From Golubevia sp. BC0850 (lineage: Eukaryota; Basidiomycota; Exobasidiomycetes; Golubeviales; Golubeviaceae): DNA of 64,000 nt. The stretch spans positions 284,003 to 348,002 of the forward strand of contig JAAVVG010000025.1 of the NCBI GenBank assembly GCA_012976225.1. The letters run 5' to 3'. The translations under genes were made by a program, and so were the position numbers. Positions within the stretch are counted from its first letter, which is position 1; each line of letters opens with the position of its first letter. The notes beneath the pieces are model-generated. The model ran no database searches. It saw only the letters and a list, made by a program, of their open reading frames with translations, and was not told where the DNA came from. Of this stretch, positions 48,253 to 60,078 are shown piece by piece.

Positions 48253-51200
48253 TTATGGCTTCCACCATTTCTTCTTCTTCTGAGTACCCGAACCAGTGAT
48301 AGTAGAAGTTGTGATTTTGCCCTCACTTCCTTCTCGATTGATGAATCTAACCGCACTAGTGAGTTCTTCACTAGATCTAGGTTCATCGTAGAAAGAATAA
48401 CCGCCAGTCAAAGCTGCACTATTGCTTGCGTTTCCACTTCCGCTTCCACTTCCAACGCTACTAGTCTTCGGAGAAAGAACTCTCGAAAGGTCATTAGATC
48501 TTCGCTTGTTAGTGAAAGAGGTAGAAGGAGAATTCCCGATTGAATTAGAAGTAATGTTGAGATGAGAACTGGACGTTGAAATGTTGGGAGATCCCTCTCC
48601 TCTTTCTTTGTCTGAAAAAGTTCGATAGGCAGCTTTGAGTTCGTCGTCCGAGTCTCCAGAAGTGAATTTTGCGAAGTTGGAGCTCAAAGGAGTTGTATTA
48701 GGTGAAGAAGTAGTTGTTTGAGGATTTCTAGCTGCTAAGACGTTTTGATGATAGAAGGATCCTTCTCCTACAGTCGCACCGAGAAGGGAAGCGAGAATCA
48801 CAAGGTCAGCAAGGAGACAAGCTTGAACAGATCTTCGAGACTAATTGGATACTCACCAATCGAGCTCTCGGTTGGAATTCTGTATTCCTCTTCTGGCGCC
48901 GAGGCAGAAACCGTCGCTCTTCTTGACCTCGTCTGAGGAGGAGTAGATTCTCGACCATAGTTCTCCTGGATCGGAGTAGCGTATGCTACAGCTGTTGACT
49001 TCGCGTCGCTTCTACCAGCCGAAACCGTAGAGGAAGAGCCAGTGAAGATCTGGAATTCGGAAGCACCCCAATTGGAAAGATCGAGAGGTCTGTTACAATG
49101 AAATTGGGGGGGAAACAGATTTGAATGAGTAATCATCCCTAATCTTGCGAAAACTGACGAGAGAAAATATACAGTGAGAAACCTTTTTCAAGTTAACTCA
49201 AGTTAACTCACTCTGGATCGAAACCAGCTTTATCGATATAGTAACCAGCCTGATCCTCGACGTCACAGCAGAGATCGATTAAATTCGTGAGAGTGTCGTC
49301 TGACTTAGTGTTTCCAGTTCCATTCTGTTCTTCATTCTCATCCAAGATACCTTGAACGCTAGCAGCTCTCACAACATAAGAAGCCAAAGAAGCCAAAGCT
49401 AGAGGTCTATCCAGCATATAAGTAGCCACTGGAATGGATTCTCGATGTAAAGGAGAAAGTCTTGCAAGTCTTCTCTGCACTGCTTTCTGAAGGGCGAAAT
49501 CTTCTTCATCTCCAAGTGAAGTAGGTTTTATAGAGGCACTAGAAGGAGGTTCAGTGGAGACCAAAGTGATATAATCATCATAAGCTGCAGATTGAGATCT
49601 CAAAAAGCCGTTCATTTGACCTAACCATGGTTCTTTCTCTCTATCTAAGGCATTCTTCTTGTTAGCTAAAGCTAAGAAAACTTTGGCGATGAGCATGAGA
49701 GTTCTAGTGCTTCTTGGATCTGGAGGTGAAGCCATCAGACCATAGAGATGAGGGGTTGTGATGGCCGGACAGAGAAGTCGAAGGAAGACGAAGGCTCCAA
49801 CTCCTTGAATTCCAGGTCCTGGAGGTTTGATTGTTGTGAACTTGGTGTTGACCTTGTTTCGAATAACTGAAAGCACCCTTCGAAGATCACTGTGAAAGGG
49901 TCAGAGAGGCAGACTCAGGGAGGTTAGAATGGATGGAGTTGTAAGCGCTTCGAGGGGAGAGGGTAAAAAATCGGCTCCTCTTCTTACTCACGGAGGACAT
50001 TGATGACGAGTTGCATAGATGCAATCCCAAAGTTCGACGCACCACTTTCGGAGTGTGTCAACCATATCACTCCCACCTACCGACCTAGCCTCTCCAGCTG
50101 CTACTCTTTCCCTCTCTCCTCCAAGAACTAGACCTGAACCAGTGTCGTCGGTCTCTAACCAGACTCTTTCCTCGCATATTCGACGAACAATTGATCCAAT
50201 AGAGGAGTCTACCCAATCTACACAGTAGAGCCGCTGAAACTTGTCTAGAGATCGAGAAAGAAGTGTGTTGGCTCTGAAGGAGAGAAGGAGAATGAGAGTT
50301 GGAATAGGTTTGAAATCGATGATGAGCGAGATGAGCTCCGAGAAATCATTCCTTGATGTTTCGATCAGACTTGAGAAGCTCACCTAAACAACAATTCAGA
50401 TTCAGGTTGGTCTCCCAACAAATTACTTTCTCTTTCAGCCAAATCGGCCAACCTTTGAACCACAGTTCCAGAACTAGTGTAAACATTAACCAAATGAGAA
50501 ATGATAGCATCTTCATCTAAATGTTTTGACAATTGATAAATCAAATCCACGCAAGTTTGAGCATTCAAAGCTTTTTCAATCTCGGTATATTTCCTAAGAG
50601 GTAACACCGTTTCTTCTCTAACTTTGACAATCATTTTCAATTCTCCAATCATAACCTTGCAACCAGCGTTATGATTAAGATTTGAAAGACCATCTTCTTC
50701 ACTTTTGGGATTGTAAGACCAAATAGGATACCAACCATCGATTTCTTCCCCTCTTCTAATCGTCTCGATTGGAAGTTCAACACTTCCTAAAAGACTGAAC
50801 TTGTTGGTGTTGGAAGAAGAACTTGAAGTTGCATTTCCAGAGGAAGTTGGTTGGGAAGCGTTGGAGGATCTGTTGGATTGTAAAACATCAATTCTCAATT
50901 CGGAAAGGTCTGGTAGATCGGGAAGAGAGAATTTCTCGACCCAAACCACCGAACCTGAACCTCCGCTCGACTGAGAATAACCTCCTCCGCTACCTCCTGC
51001 GTATCCTCCAGCTCCGGATATGGGCGAAGAAGCCCTGACCTTGGTCTTGGCTGCGACATGACCGCTGGCTATCACCATGCAGTAGCTGTCGACAGGAGCA
51101 TTGAAGTAACTGTTAGTATTCGGCTCAGAGGTTCTTCTAGCTGAAGAAAAACCTTGACCTGTGGCTGGAGAGAATGTCGTAGAAGGTTGTTGTTGAGAAG

Positions 51201-53721
51201 GTAGAGTTTGAGAGTGAGAAAGTCCTTGATTCGCGTCTGAAGACCCAGCTCCAGCTATCGGTCCAGAAGCGTATTGATCGTCATTTCCACTTGAGTTTCC
51301 CTTTGATTCCTGAGCGCTTGTGCTATTACCACTTCCATCTTGAGATGCATTCTCACCTCCAACTCCAGCTACCGCTCCAGAAGGTCTAATTCCATGAAAA
51401 GAACTTCTAGGACTTTCAACATCTCCTCCATCTCCATCAACTTCATCTTCTCTAGAACTTAAAGAAGCAGAAGCAGAAGTAGTTCCAGCAGCTGCTGCGG
51501 CTTGTTTCTTGTCCAACAATTCTTGAGCTGCAGCAATAGCTTCATCTAAACTTCGACTAGGTTCCATTCCAACATCTTGATCTTCATTCTTAGATCCTCT
51601 AGAATCGCCATCACTAGTAAAACCAAATCCACCACTATAACCTCCTCCCAAATTGGTAGGAGCTCGATCCATTCTAATAGGTCCAGCAGATCTAGCTTCA
51701 AAAACTGTTAAATCGATTTGTCTATACCATCTATGACTTCCACCTTTTTCTAAGCTTGAATCCGATCCAAAACAATGAGGTCTTGCATAAGTCTTCAACA
51801 AAGATCTCCAATGTTGAGCTTTTGATGCGTTTGAAAAACATAAGAAAAGCGGATTCGATCGATCTAAATCTGATTCAGTTGATTTTCCTTTGTTCTTGGG
51901 AGAAGGGATTCCAGAGAAGAATCTGGAAGTTGAATCTTTATTGGATTGTGAAAAGGAAGAAGGTCTTGAAAAAATTCCTAAAACGTGAGGTCGATTGAAA
52001 AGTGAATCGTCGACGAATCGAATGTCTGAAACTGAAAGAGAGGTACTTGCTATCGATACTAGGAGAGCTCGATCCTAGGAATGAGAAGAGAAGGAAGAAA
52101 AAGGATGAGGAATTTTGACACTTTCTCGTTTAGAGAATGTAAAGAAAGCCAAACTCACCTCTCCATAAACGCTCAAAAGTCCATTCTCCCGGAAGAGAAC
52201 AGCCCCTCGCTTCCAAGAACCACTGACTTGAGTATGAGGAGTCGATCCAGAAAGTTTGGCTTTACTGGGTCTCTCTGCTTAATTTAGTCGAGAAGGGAGT
52301 GAAATGAGAAATGAGATCAGCTCTCAGCAAAGGACCTCAAGAAAGAAAGCTTTGTATCAACGAACTCACCTCTGAGCCAACTTGGAGTTGCGCTTTTCAA
52401 ACTCAACGTCCTACTATCTTGACTAGTAATCGAAGCTGTCGGATCAAATCTTGGAGCGTTCTCTCGTTTATTGGGGAGAAGCTTCCTTTTGACTTGGGGA
52501 ACCTGTATTAATAGAGATTCAGAGATAAGAGAACAGTGAAGAAGTTCTCAGTCAATCAAATTCTTTGAAGGTTGAGTGAACACTGAGAAGGGAAGGATCC
52601 AATGTTCAGGAAGGAAAGATGACGCTTTGACCTTGGTCAACCTCTGACGCCACTGGCTCTTCTGGAGATCACATTCTATCAGATTTGTTGTAAAGGAACT
52701 CTGAGAACTCTGAACCGCTCCCAGAATATACTCAGAACAAGTAGACATGTTCGTTCGGCATTCCCCCTCCCCCACCTTGATGATTGCCTTGAATTCCTTT
52801 CTTCAACTAGGTGCTCACCTCTCGAATCAAAGGAGTTTTCCCTAGAGCTCCACCGCCACTATTGACTTTAAAAGTACTCTGATGCCAAACCAAAACCTTC
52901 AGCATGGTTTCAGCTTGTTCTTTCCTAGTAGAACTGAGTAACAAAGCATCTCTATTCCTTCCCGATCTTTCTCTTTCAAATCTAGCAGAACCTTGAAGGT
53001 TCCCTCCCTTTGAATCAGTACCAGACTTTGAATTGGATTTAGATTGAACATGAGGATTAGAAGAAGAAGTAGAAGGAGAATTGAGTAGGTTTTTGTCCAT
53101 GGTGAAAGAAGGATTGTAATCTATTTGATTGTAATCTCTGTTATTATAATAATTCCTCTCTTCTACCAATTCTTGTTCTTTTGCTTGAATTGAATCTTTA
53201 TCTTTTAATTTGAATTGATTGTAAAGAGAAGCTAAAGGAGGTAAAGCTGGTGAATCACTGCTTCTACTTCTACTTGTACCACTAGCACTAGCACTACTTG
53301 ACGATTTACTCTTTAAACTAGGTGAAGAAGGAATTGGCGGAGGTTTAAGTTGAGTTGATTGTTGTTGATCTGACCATAAATAGTGTGAATGATTGAAATC
53401 GTTTGAAGTGATTGAATCTGAATCTAAAGAGAAGGAAGTTGAGGTTTGCCTTTGATGAGGAGAGTAAGTAGTCGTACTTGACTGCTGATGGTTGTTGTTG
53501 TTGCTTGAATTGTTTTGATAATTGATTGGATTGAATCGATTATCATAATCTGGCCAGAGCCAATCAGAAGACAGCTTGAATGAATTAGGGAGGGGAGGGG
53601 AGGGGAGGAGAAGGTTGAGAGAGGTGTGGTCGGTCAAACAGATTGGCTGTGAGAAGACTTTGGCTTCAAAGGTAAGTTTCTCTTCCAACTCTTGTTCTTT
53701 CTTCTTTAACCCACCGCTCAA
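48253..53721 (-). CDS. PH-C2-RasGAP protein, BUD2-like
   Basis: GTPase-activating protein for Ras-type GTPases, probably at the plasma membrane. Eight exons (53721-52819, 52502-52370, 52277-52159, 52074-50384, 50273-49992, 49889-49212, 49089-48857, 48821-48253) give 1535 residues with matching phases. Residues 1-300 are Ser/Asn/Gln-rich and disordered. A PH-like domain spans about 350-490 (SGSWKRGAVLFREN...NPLFLCFSNASKAQHWRSLL). A C2-like domain lies at about 697-847 (LRIDVLQ...SVELPIETI...GWYPIW). The RasGAP domain follows: LLFRANTLLSRSLDKFQRLY carries the arginine finger, which is encoded across an intron, and FVFLRLLCPAI is the second signature. The C-terminus is Ser-rich with a KKKKWW end. 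Bud2 (GAP for Rsr1) has this order; a SynGAP-type protein is the alternative. Confidence 0.85.
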
Positions 53722-53771
53722 AAGGCTTAGAACAGAGTCAAAGAGTCAGAACCCGACCAAACCTTTAAATC
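53722..53771. promoter_or_regulatory. Very short divergent gap between the RasGAP and SUP35 starts
   Basis: Only 50 bp separate the two proposed start codons. At least one promoter must lie inside the neighbouring gene's transcribed or coding region, or the RasGAP start is further downstream. Confidence 0.4.
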
Positions 53772-56577
53772 ATGAATCCCAACGCCAGGTCATTCGCCTT
53801 TAATCCAAACGCAGGTGGATTCGTTCCACCTCAGTTAGCTCAATACCAGCAAGGAGGACAAGGTCAAGGTCAAGCTGGTCAACAAGCTGGTCAACAGCCT
53901 CCTGTTGCTGGAAATCAACAAGCTCAACAATATTATCAGCAACAACAACCTCAGCTCGGTCAATACGGTCAACAATCAGCTCAAGGTTTCGCTGGAAACG
54001 GTTATGCTCAGTACCAGCACCAGCAGCAGCAGCCAGGATCGTACAATCAGCAATCTCAGTCCTACCAACAAGGAGGTTATGGAGGAAATCAGAATCAATA
54101 TCAATCTGCAAATAGAGCTGGTGGTGCCGGTGGTTCCACAAGTGGTGGAACCTCAATGGGAAGAGGTTCAGTTACTCAACCACCTCCAAGAACTTCAGGT
54201 TTACCACCTCCACCTCAAGCTCGGGCTCCTTTACCTAACAATCCAACTTTAAGTCAAGATAATTCAGCTGCTCCTCGTAAACAAGTCTCTCTTTCGATAG
54301 GAGGTGGTTCAACTCCAGCTTCAAAAGATTCTTCTTCAGATTTACCTCGTAAACCTGTCAGTTTAAGTATTGGAGGTTCAACTTCAAATGATTCAGCTCG
54401 TAAGCCTGTCAGCATGTCTATCGGAGGAGGTGCTTCTAAGAAATCAGAGGAATCTTCAGCTCCAGCTGCTTCAACTCCAGCACCAGCTCCAGCTGCTGAA
54501 GAAGAAACGAAACTTTCAACCCAATCAACAGAAACCGAAGAAGTGGTTCCATCTACTTCTGAAACAGTTCCAGCTCAAGCAGGTGCGGTTTCAGCTTTGA
54601 AATCTGAAGAGACATCAGCAACGCCAGCTGCCACTTCAATTCCTTCTTCCACTCCTGGAACTGCTTCTCCAAGATCGGAATCTCCTACTCCTGGTACTAC
54701 CACACCCACTAAGAAAGCGGTTAAGAGTGAAAAGAGCAATACGAACGCTGAAAAGGTTTTGGAGGAAGTTAAGCAGGTGACTGATGAGGAAACTATGAAG
54801 GATTTGTTTGGTGATGGAGCTGCTGGTGAGTTCTTTTGAGAGAAGAGGAAAGGGGAATTGATGACTGGGGGGACAGGAAGGGGTTGATTTGGTCTGTATG
54901 GAATGTGTAGAATCCACAGAGAATATTTCATGCGAAGGATTGAGAGGTTTCCCCCTTCTCCTCCCGAAGTTTCCGAACCCCTTTTTCCTAATCTACTCTT
55001 CTCTTCCTATTCCCTTTCCCTTTTCTCCAGATCTCAAATCTCATCTCAACGTAGTATTTATCGGACACGTCGATGCAGGTAAATCGACCATGGGAGGTAA
55101 TCTTTTATATTTAACTGGAATGGTAGACAAAAGAACTTTGGAAAAATACGAAAAGGATGCAAAGGAAGCTGGAAGAGAATCTTGGTATTTATCTTGGGCT
55201 TTGGATTCAACTCAACAAGAGAGAGAGAAAGGTAAAACCGTTGAAGTTGGTAGAGCTTATTTCGAAACTGGAAAGAGAAGATATACAATTCTAGATGCTC
55301 CTGGACATAAGAGTTATGTTCCTCATATGATCAGTGGAGCTGCTCAGGCTGATGTTGCTATTTTGGTGAGTTGAATAGGTGAAAGAGAGTCAACAGGAGT
55401 TTGGGGGGAGAAGTAGAGCCTGTGATTTCTGACTTCTTGAATGTTTTTGGTTTCCCTTGTCCTTTCCCTTTTCACAGGTCATCTCTGCTCGTAGAGGAGA
55501 ATTCGAGACAGGATTCGAAAAGGGTGGTCAAACTCGTGAACATGCTATGTTGGTTAAAACAGCTGGAGTTCAAAGATTAATCGTAGTTGTTAACAAAATG
55601 GACGAATCAACGGTTGGTTGGGCTCAAGAAAGATATGAAGAAATCACTGGGAAATTAACTCCTTTCTTACGTTCAGCTGGTTTCAACCCAAAAACTGACA
55701 TCACTTACGTTCCAGTTTCAGCTTTCTCTGGACATAATTTAAAAGATCCAGTTCCAAAAGAGGTTTGTTCATGGTATCAAGGTCCACCTCTACTTTCCTT
55801 CCTAGATGACTTAACTCTAGGAGACAGAAAAATTCAAGATCCTTTAAAAATGCCAATTTCAGAGAAATACAATGATATGGGAACTGTAGTAGTTGGGAAA
55901 TTAGAAGCTGGAAAAGTTAGAAAAGGTGACACTTGTCTTTTAATGCCTAATAAAACTTCGGTAGAGGTTTTAAGTATCTTTAATGAACAGGAAGAAGAAG
56001 TTCCTGCTGCTATCTCTGGTGATAATGTTAGAATCAAATTGAAAGGAATTGATCATGAAGATGTAAGCGTTGGTTTCGTTTTATCTGATAGTAAGAAACC
56101 TGTTCATGCTGTCACTCAGTTTGAAGCTCAATTGGCTATTTTGGATACTAGAAACATTATTTGTGCTGGTTACTCTGCTGTTATGCATATTCATACGTTA
56201 GCTGAGGAAGTTCAACTTAAAGCTTTACTTCATTATTATGATAAGAAGACCGGTAAGAAGAGTAGAAAACCTCCTCAATTCGCGAAAAAAGGTGAGTCGG
56301 AAAAGCTTAGGAGATGCGAAATTCTCCAAGATCTGTTACTGACATCCAAATTCTTCCCTCGTTACTTTCCTCAGGTATGAAAATCGTAGCTCTTATTGAA
56401 ACCACTGCTCCAGTTTGTCTAGAGAAATTCTCAGATCATCCTCAATTAGGTCGTTTCACTCTCAGAGATGAAGGAAAGACAATTGGTATCGGAAGAGTTC
56501 AGAAATTAATTCAATCTGAAGAAGATCTACCAGACATGAGCAAACTCTCAGTTGAAGCCGTAGCTTCGACCAATTAA
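53772..56577 (+). CDS. SUP35: Translation termination factor eRF3 (Sup35)
   Basis: GTPase that works with eRF1 to release finished peptides. Four exons (53772-54825, 55031-55365, 55478-56291, 56375-56577) give 801 residues in phase. The C domain is strongly conserved: P-loop GHVDAGKST at 362-370, DAPGHKSY (G3), NKMDES (G4), SAFSGHN, and the eRF1-binding beta-barrel with FTLRDEGKTIGIG. The N-terminus starts MNPNARSFAFNPNAGGFVPP, matching the PAM2 motif that binds the MLLE domain of poly(A)-binding protein. Residues about 20-115 are rich in Gln/Gly/Tyr/Asn, like yeast prion domains. Residues about 175-225 hold three copies of RK(Q/P)VS(L/M)SIGG. An acidic, Ser/Thr/Pro-rich M region follows. Start context and PAM2 support this ATG. 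Confidence 0.97.
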
Positions 56578-58310
56578 ATGAAAATGAATCAATCTCAAGA
56601 TGCCTTTCTCCTACTTTCTTTAACCTCAAAATTCAAAGTATTTCCTCAAAAAGTCTCTCATATCATAGATTCTATTTCCTAGTTCTCTTCCCCCTTTTGC
56701 TTCGTTTCTTTTTTGTCTCTGTTCACTTTTATCTTTCTGTTTTTGTTTACTTTTCTGCTACCCGGTTTTCTTTCTTCTCTTCTTTTCTCCTTACTCTTTC
56801 AAGTTTCTCTCTTCTGGAGAGCTTCTGCTACTAATAACATGAATTTGATCTCTGTATCGCAACAAAGAAACCTTCCCTCTCTCTTCTCTGTTGAGTTAGT
56901 GCAACCTTTCTCCTCTGAAAAGAGAACACACCAGATCTCTGCCTCAACTTGATTGATCGAGAAACAAGTCTCGAGACATGTGTTCAGAAAAGAGGAAATC
57001 AGTTTTAGATTGAAAGGTTCGGAAGGGAAAGGTATTTGAAATATCGAGTCAAGAGACGCTTTTCTGCCATAAGCAAAAAAAACAGCTTGAAAATAGACAT
57101 CGAGATCTATGTGAGTGGAAGTAGAGTTTGAAGGTGACTCGGAAGCGAAGAGAAGAAGAGAAGATAGAACAGAAGAGAAAATTGTTCATCGAATCATCGG
57201 ACGTTGGAACTCTCTAGTTTGAACTTTAATCTACTCTTGGTCCTTTAGAAACGATCCACCATGCGTGGATTAGACTTTCAAGGAGGAATGGAAGAGTGAT
57301 TGAAAAAGAGATATCGGGTTTAGACAGGGGTCAGGGGGTCAGCAGTCAGAGCGCTTGAGCCTCGGGATTGGAGAAGAGTGGTGAAACCGATTCAAAACAA
57401 GATTGACTCTTCAAGTGTTTGTGGAACTCACCCTGGAATCCATCCAAGAATGGTCAAACAGACTGTTGAAGATAGGATAAAGAAAGAGAACGGAAACAGG
57501 GAAAGTACGTGGAGATCAGTAACTCAGCTTTCTCTCCAAAATCATAGGAGACCGAGTATGCGTGCAGTGAAGCCCGTAGATTGTTACTGACTGTTTACCA
57601 AGAAGCTGCGAAAAGAAAGGGAAGATGGGAGTGAATTCGATGCGCAGCATTTACATTTCTGATTTCATACGATACATTCGGACCACTTGTCTCTCTGCAC
57701 CAAAAGAGCTCTTGACGAAAGTCCATAATTCAATCAATTCGGTTCAAGTACACTCTACTCACTCTGCTCCACAACCGCGTTTGATGAAGACAGAGACTGG
57801 AGGCAAGAAGATTGCTAGGAAGTAAAGGAGCATATCGCCTATGGAGAAGAGAGGGAAATCGTTAGATTCGAACGGATTGGAAGGAAGAAGAAGTGCAATC
57901 AGAACTCGCCACCAGAAGAAGGTTGTCCGGCCATAGTTGTAGAATTGAGTGGGGTGGTTGGGAAGACGATTGGTCGAAAGAAAAAACCGTGATGTAGAAG
58001 CACAGCCACGCGACGACGACCTCCTCGACCTCGAGCTCACCCCTTGAAAGCAGCGTTCGGAAAAGAGAGTTCACATGAATAAGTCAAAGATTGCATTCAG
58101 ATGCACACCCGCGTAAGCATATGAATCGATGGACTTCAGTAGAAGAGGCTCGTGTAGGATACAGGGTTCGAAAGGACTAAATGGTGGATGGTGAAGTGAG
58201 ACCAAGTCACAGAACAATCTGAGGGTGAAATATGTGCTCTATTCAAGCCGGGCAAGAAAGGGTGTTTGCTAGAGACAGCGCACCGGAAGCAAGGGACCCG
58301 ATGCTAGGGA
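56578..58310. other. Intergenic region
   Basis: The first 400 bp are T-rich 3' flanking sequence of SUP35. The remainder has only short frames on both strands without domain cues. I looked for tRNA-like elements around the GGTTCGA word near 58226 and found no cloverleaf. Confidence 0.5.
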
Positions 58311-59235
58311 TCAATCCTGTATAATGGTACCCAGTAACGAGGACCAGATCCCGCAGTCTAGCTTTTGCGCTGGGGGTGGGCAATTGATCTGGACAAAGTT
58401 ATAAAAACAGAAGAGAACAAACAGAAATCTCAAGTTAGACTACATTTCGCGCAACTTTGCAATCGAATCTTGCCACTTACATTAACAGTAATCCCAGCAA
58501 ATTTCTGATTTTGACGAGTATCTCCACCCTTTGGGACTCTTTGGACCGCTGCTACGGTCATTTTTTGAGGGACTTTGAGGTTGAAAAAAGTGGAGTATAG
58601 AGTTCATGAGTTAAAGCTCTTGTCTCCTAAACCCGCCTCATTCTCGTTCTGAAGCTCACCCATGAATGTGAACTTGTCTCCAATAGCACTCATCTCCGCG
58701 ATGTTAGAATAATACCTTTTCCTCAATGGAGCGGTGGTGTTACCGTGTGGAGATGCCATACTAGCTTTCAACACGTTGATAGCATACTGCTTCATAATGT
58801 CCGAGTACTTAGAGTTACCAGAATCTCCTACCGCTCCATAGTCCGCGTTTGAAAAGGCGGAGAAAATCATAGTATACTTTCCCACCTCAGGACGGCTCTC
58901 TTGCTTAGGATCACCTAGCACGGTTCCTTCGGGGGAGAGAATGGAACCGGAGTCAACAGCTTGTCATGAAACAGGTTTCTTCCTTCGACTCATCTTCCAC
59001 TCACGTGTCCCGATAGTTGCGTCATTATATCCACACTCATACTCAGCAGCTAGATGAGATCAATATGAAGACAAGAGGAGAAAGGGTAAGAGTCAGGAAG
59101 CGAAGAGAAAATTGGGGAAGTTCTTGCAGCTTGCCCGCGGGAGACTAGAATTTCCGAGTTAGCATGAGGAGGAGCGCTATGAACTCTTTCTAACGAAATT
59201 GCTGAAAGGACCAGAGAGAGAAAAGTCGAAGGCAT
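58311..59235 (-). CDS. Orphan small secreted protein, exon 1 uncertain
   Basis: Exons that agree in phase are 58926-58660, 58572-58481 and 58388-58311. Upstream, an exon ending at 59005 reads YECGYNDATIGT. The likely first exon starts at 59235 with a signal peptide (MPSTFLSLVLSAISLERVHSAPP), but I could not find a GT donor of the right phase; a GC-AG intron or a different start is possible. The mature part contains YTMIFSAFSNADYG, RKRYYSNIAEMSAIGDKFTFM, KMTVAAVQRVPKGGDTRQ, and ends with a cysteine pair (INCPPPAQKLDCGIW). The KR before YYSN could be a Kex2-type site. I recognise no family. It looks like a genuine secreted protein because all later junctions keep frame. Confidence 0.55.
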
Positions 59236-59449
59236 TTGGTGTCTTGAGAAGAAAGTCGATTGGAGTTTCTGGAATCAGAAAAGGGAAGAATGTTACGAAA
59301 GGAAGAAGCAAACGCGGATCGCATATTCACAACTTCTCTATCTCGCAATTCAAATATCCAACCTTTCCTTCCGATTTGATCGACTAAAGCCAACTCCATT
59401 ATCGTCAAGAACTAGTCTAATTGAAAGATCACTATCTCCATCTCCTCTG

Positions 59450-59902
59450 ATGAAGGAAGCTACTTCATCCTCGATAGCCTTGAAGCTGCACTTCTGCTGC
59501 AATTCCGAAGCTCATCCTTCATGCCTATCTCAATCCAAACCTTCTCACTTGAAAGGTTCAAAACCTCGTCAAAAGCTCAAGAAGGTTCTAAAGAAGTTCT
59601 GCAAGAAGAGTGGGTTGGATTTCACACCCCAAAAGCTTGAACAGTATGAGCTTCACAAGTGCTTTTGCTTGGATGGGAAGAAAGAAGGAGCAGGAGATAG
59701 CGAAGCGTTGGATCTCAACAAGAGAATCAAGAGACATGAATTGAAGAATGGTGATAGGCTCTTTGTCAGAAGAGTGGAGATGATGGAAGTTGATGAGTCC
59801 CAAGGTGAGTCCAACAGGATGGTGAGGTGGCAAGGTGGCTTGGGTGGGATGAGTGGATCCCAAGAGCACTCAGTCTTGCTACTTCTAGTCGATAAAATCT
59901 GA
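59450..59902 (+). CDS. SUMO/ubiquitin-like small protein
   Basis: A 150-residue single-exon protein. The central part follows the Rad60-SLD/SUMO pattern: LKLHFCCNSEAH as a first strand, KLKKVLKKFCKKSGLD as the helix, HKCFCLDGKK as the central strand, and LKNGDRLFVRRVE as the last strand. Cysteines in strands one and three are shared with the broken paralogue at 14518-14919 (FCHK, KCFCF), as is a long loop between the first strand and helix. There is no C-terminal diglycine; the tail is short and charged. It could be a ubiquitin-fold binding protein, not a conjugated tag. I know no named family with this exact layout. Confidence 0.65.
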   Translation: MKEATSSSIALKLHFCCNSEAHPSCLSQSKPSHLKGSKPRQKLKKVLKKFCKKSGLDFTPQKLEQYELHKCFCLDGKKEGAGDSEALDLNKRIKRHELKNGDRLFVRRVEMMEVDESQGESNRMVRWQGGLGGMSGSQEHSVLLLLVDKI

Positions 59903-60078
59903 GTGTCAGACTCAGTACTTCGAATTGGACAGGAGGCGGGGTATAAAGTTATCTTTCCAAGGCAGTAGCAGTTACCAGCTCCCTCCCTCTTCTCACACAT
60001 CTACCCTGCTTCCCAGCCCTCTATGTATCGCTTTCAAAAGGCCAAGAATATTCCTTAGAAGACGAAGCAACAGGAAAC

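Noticed and set aside
58220-58345. Possible tRNA suggested by a GGTTCGA word
   Set aside because: No acceptor stem or anticodon arm could be paired around it.
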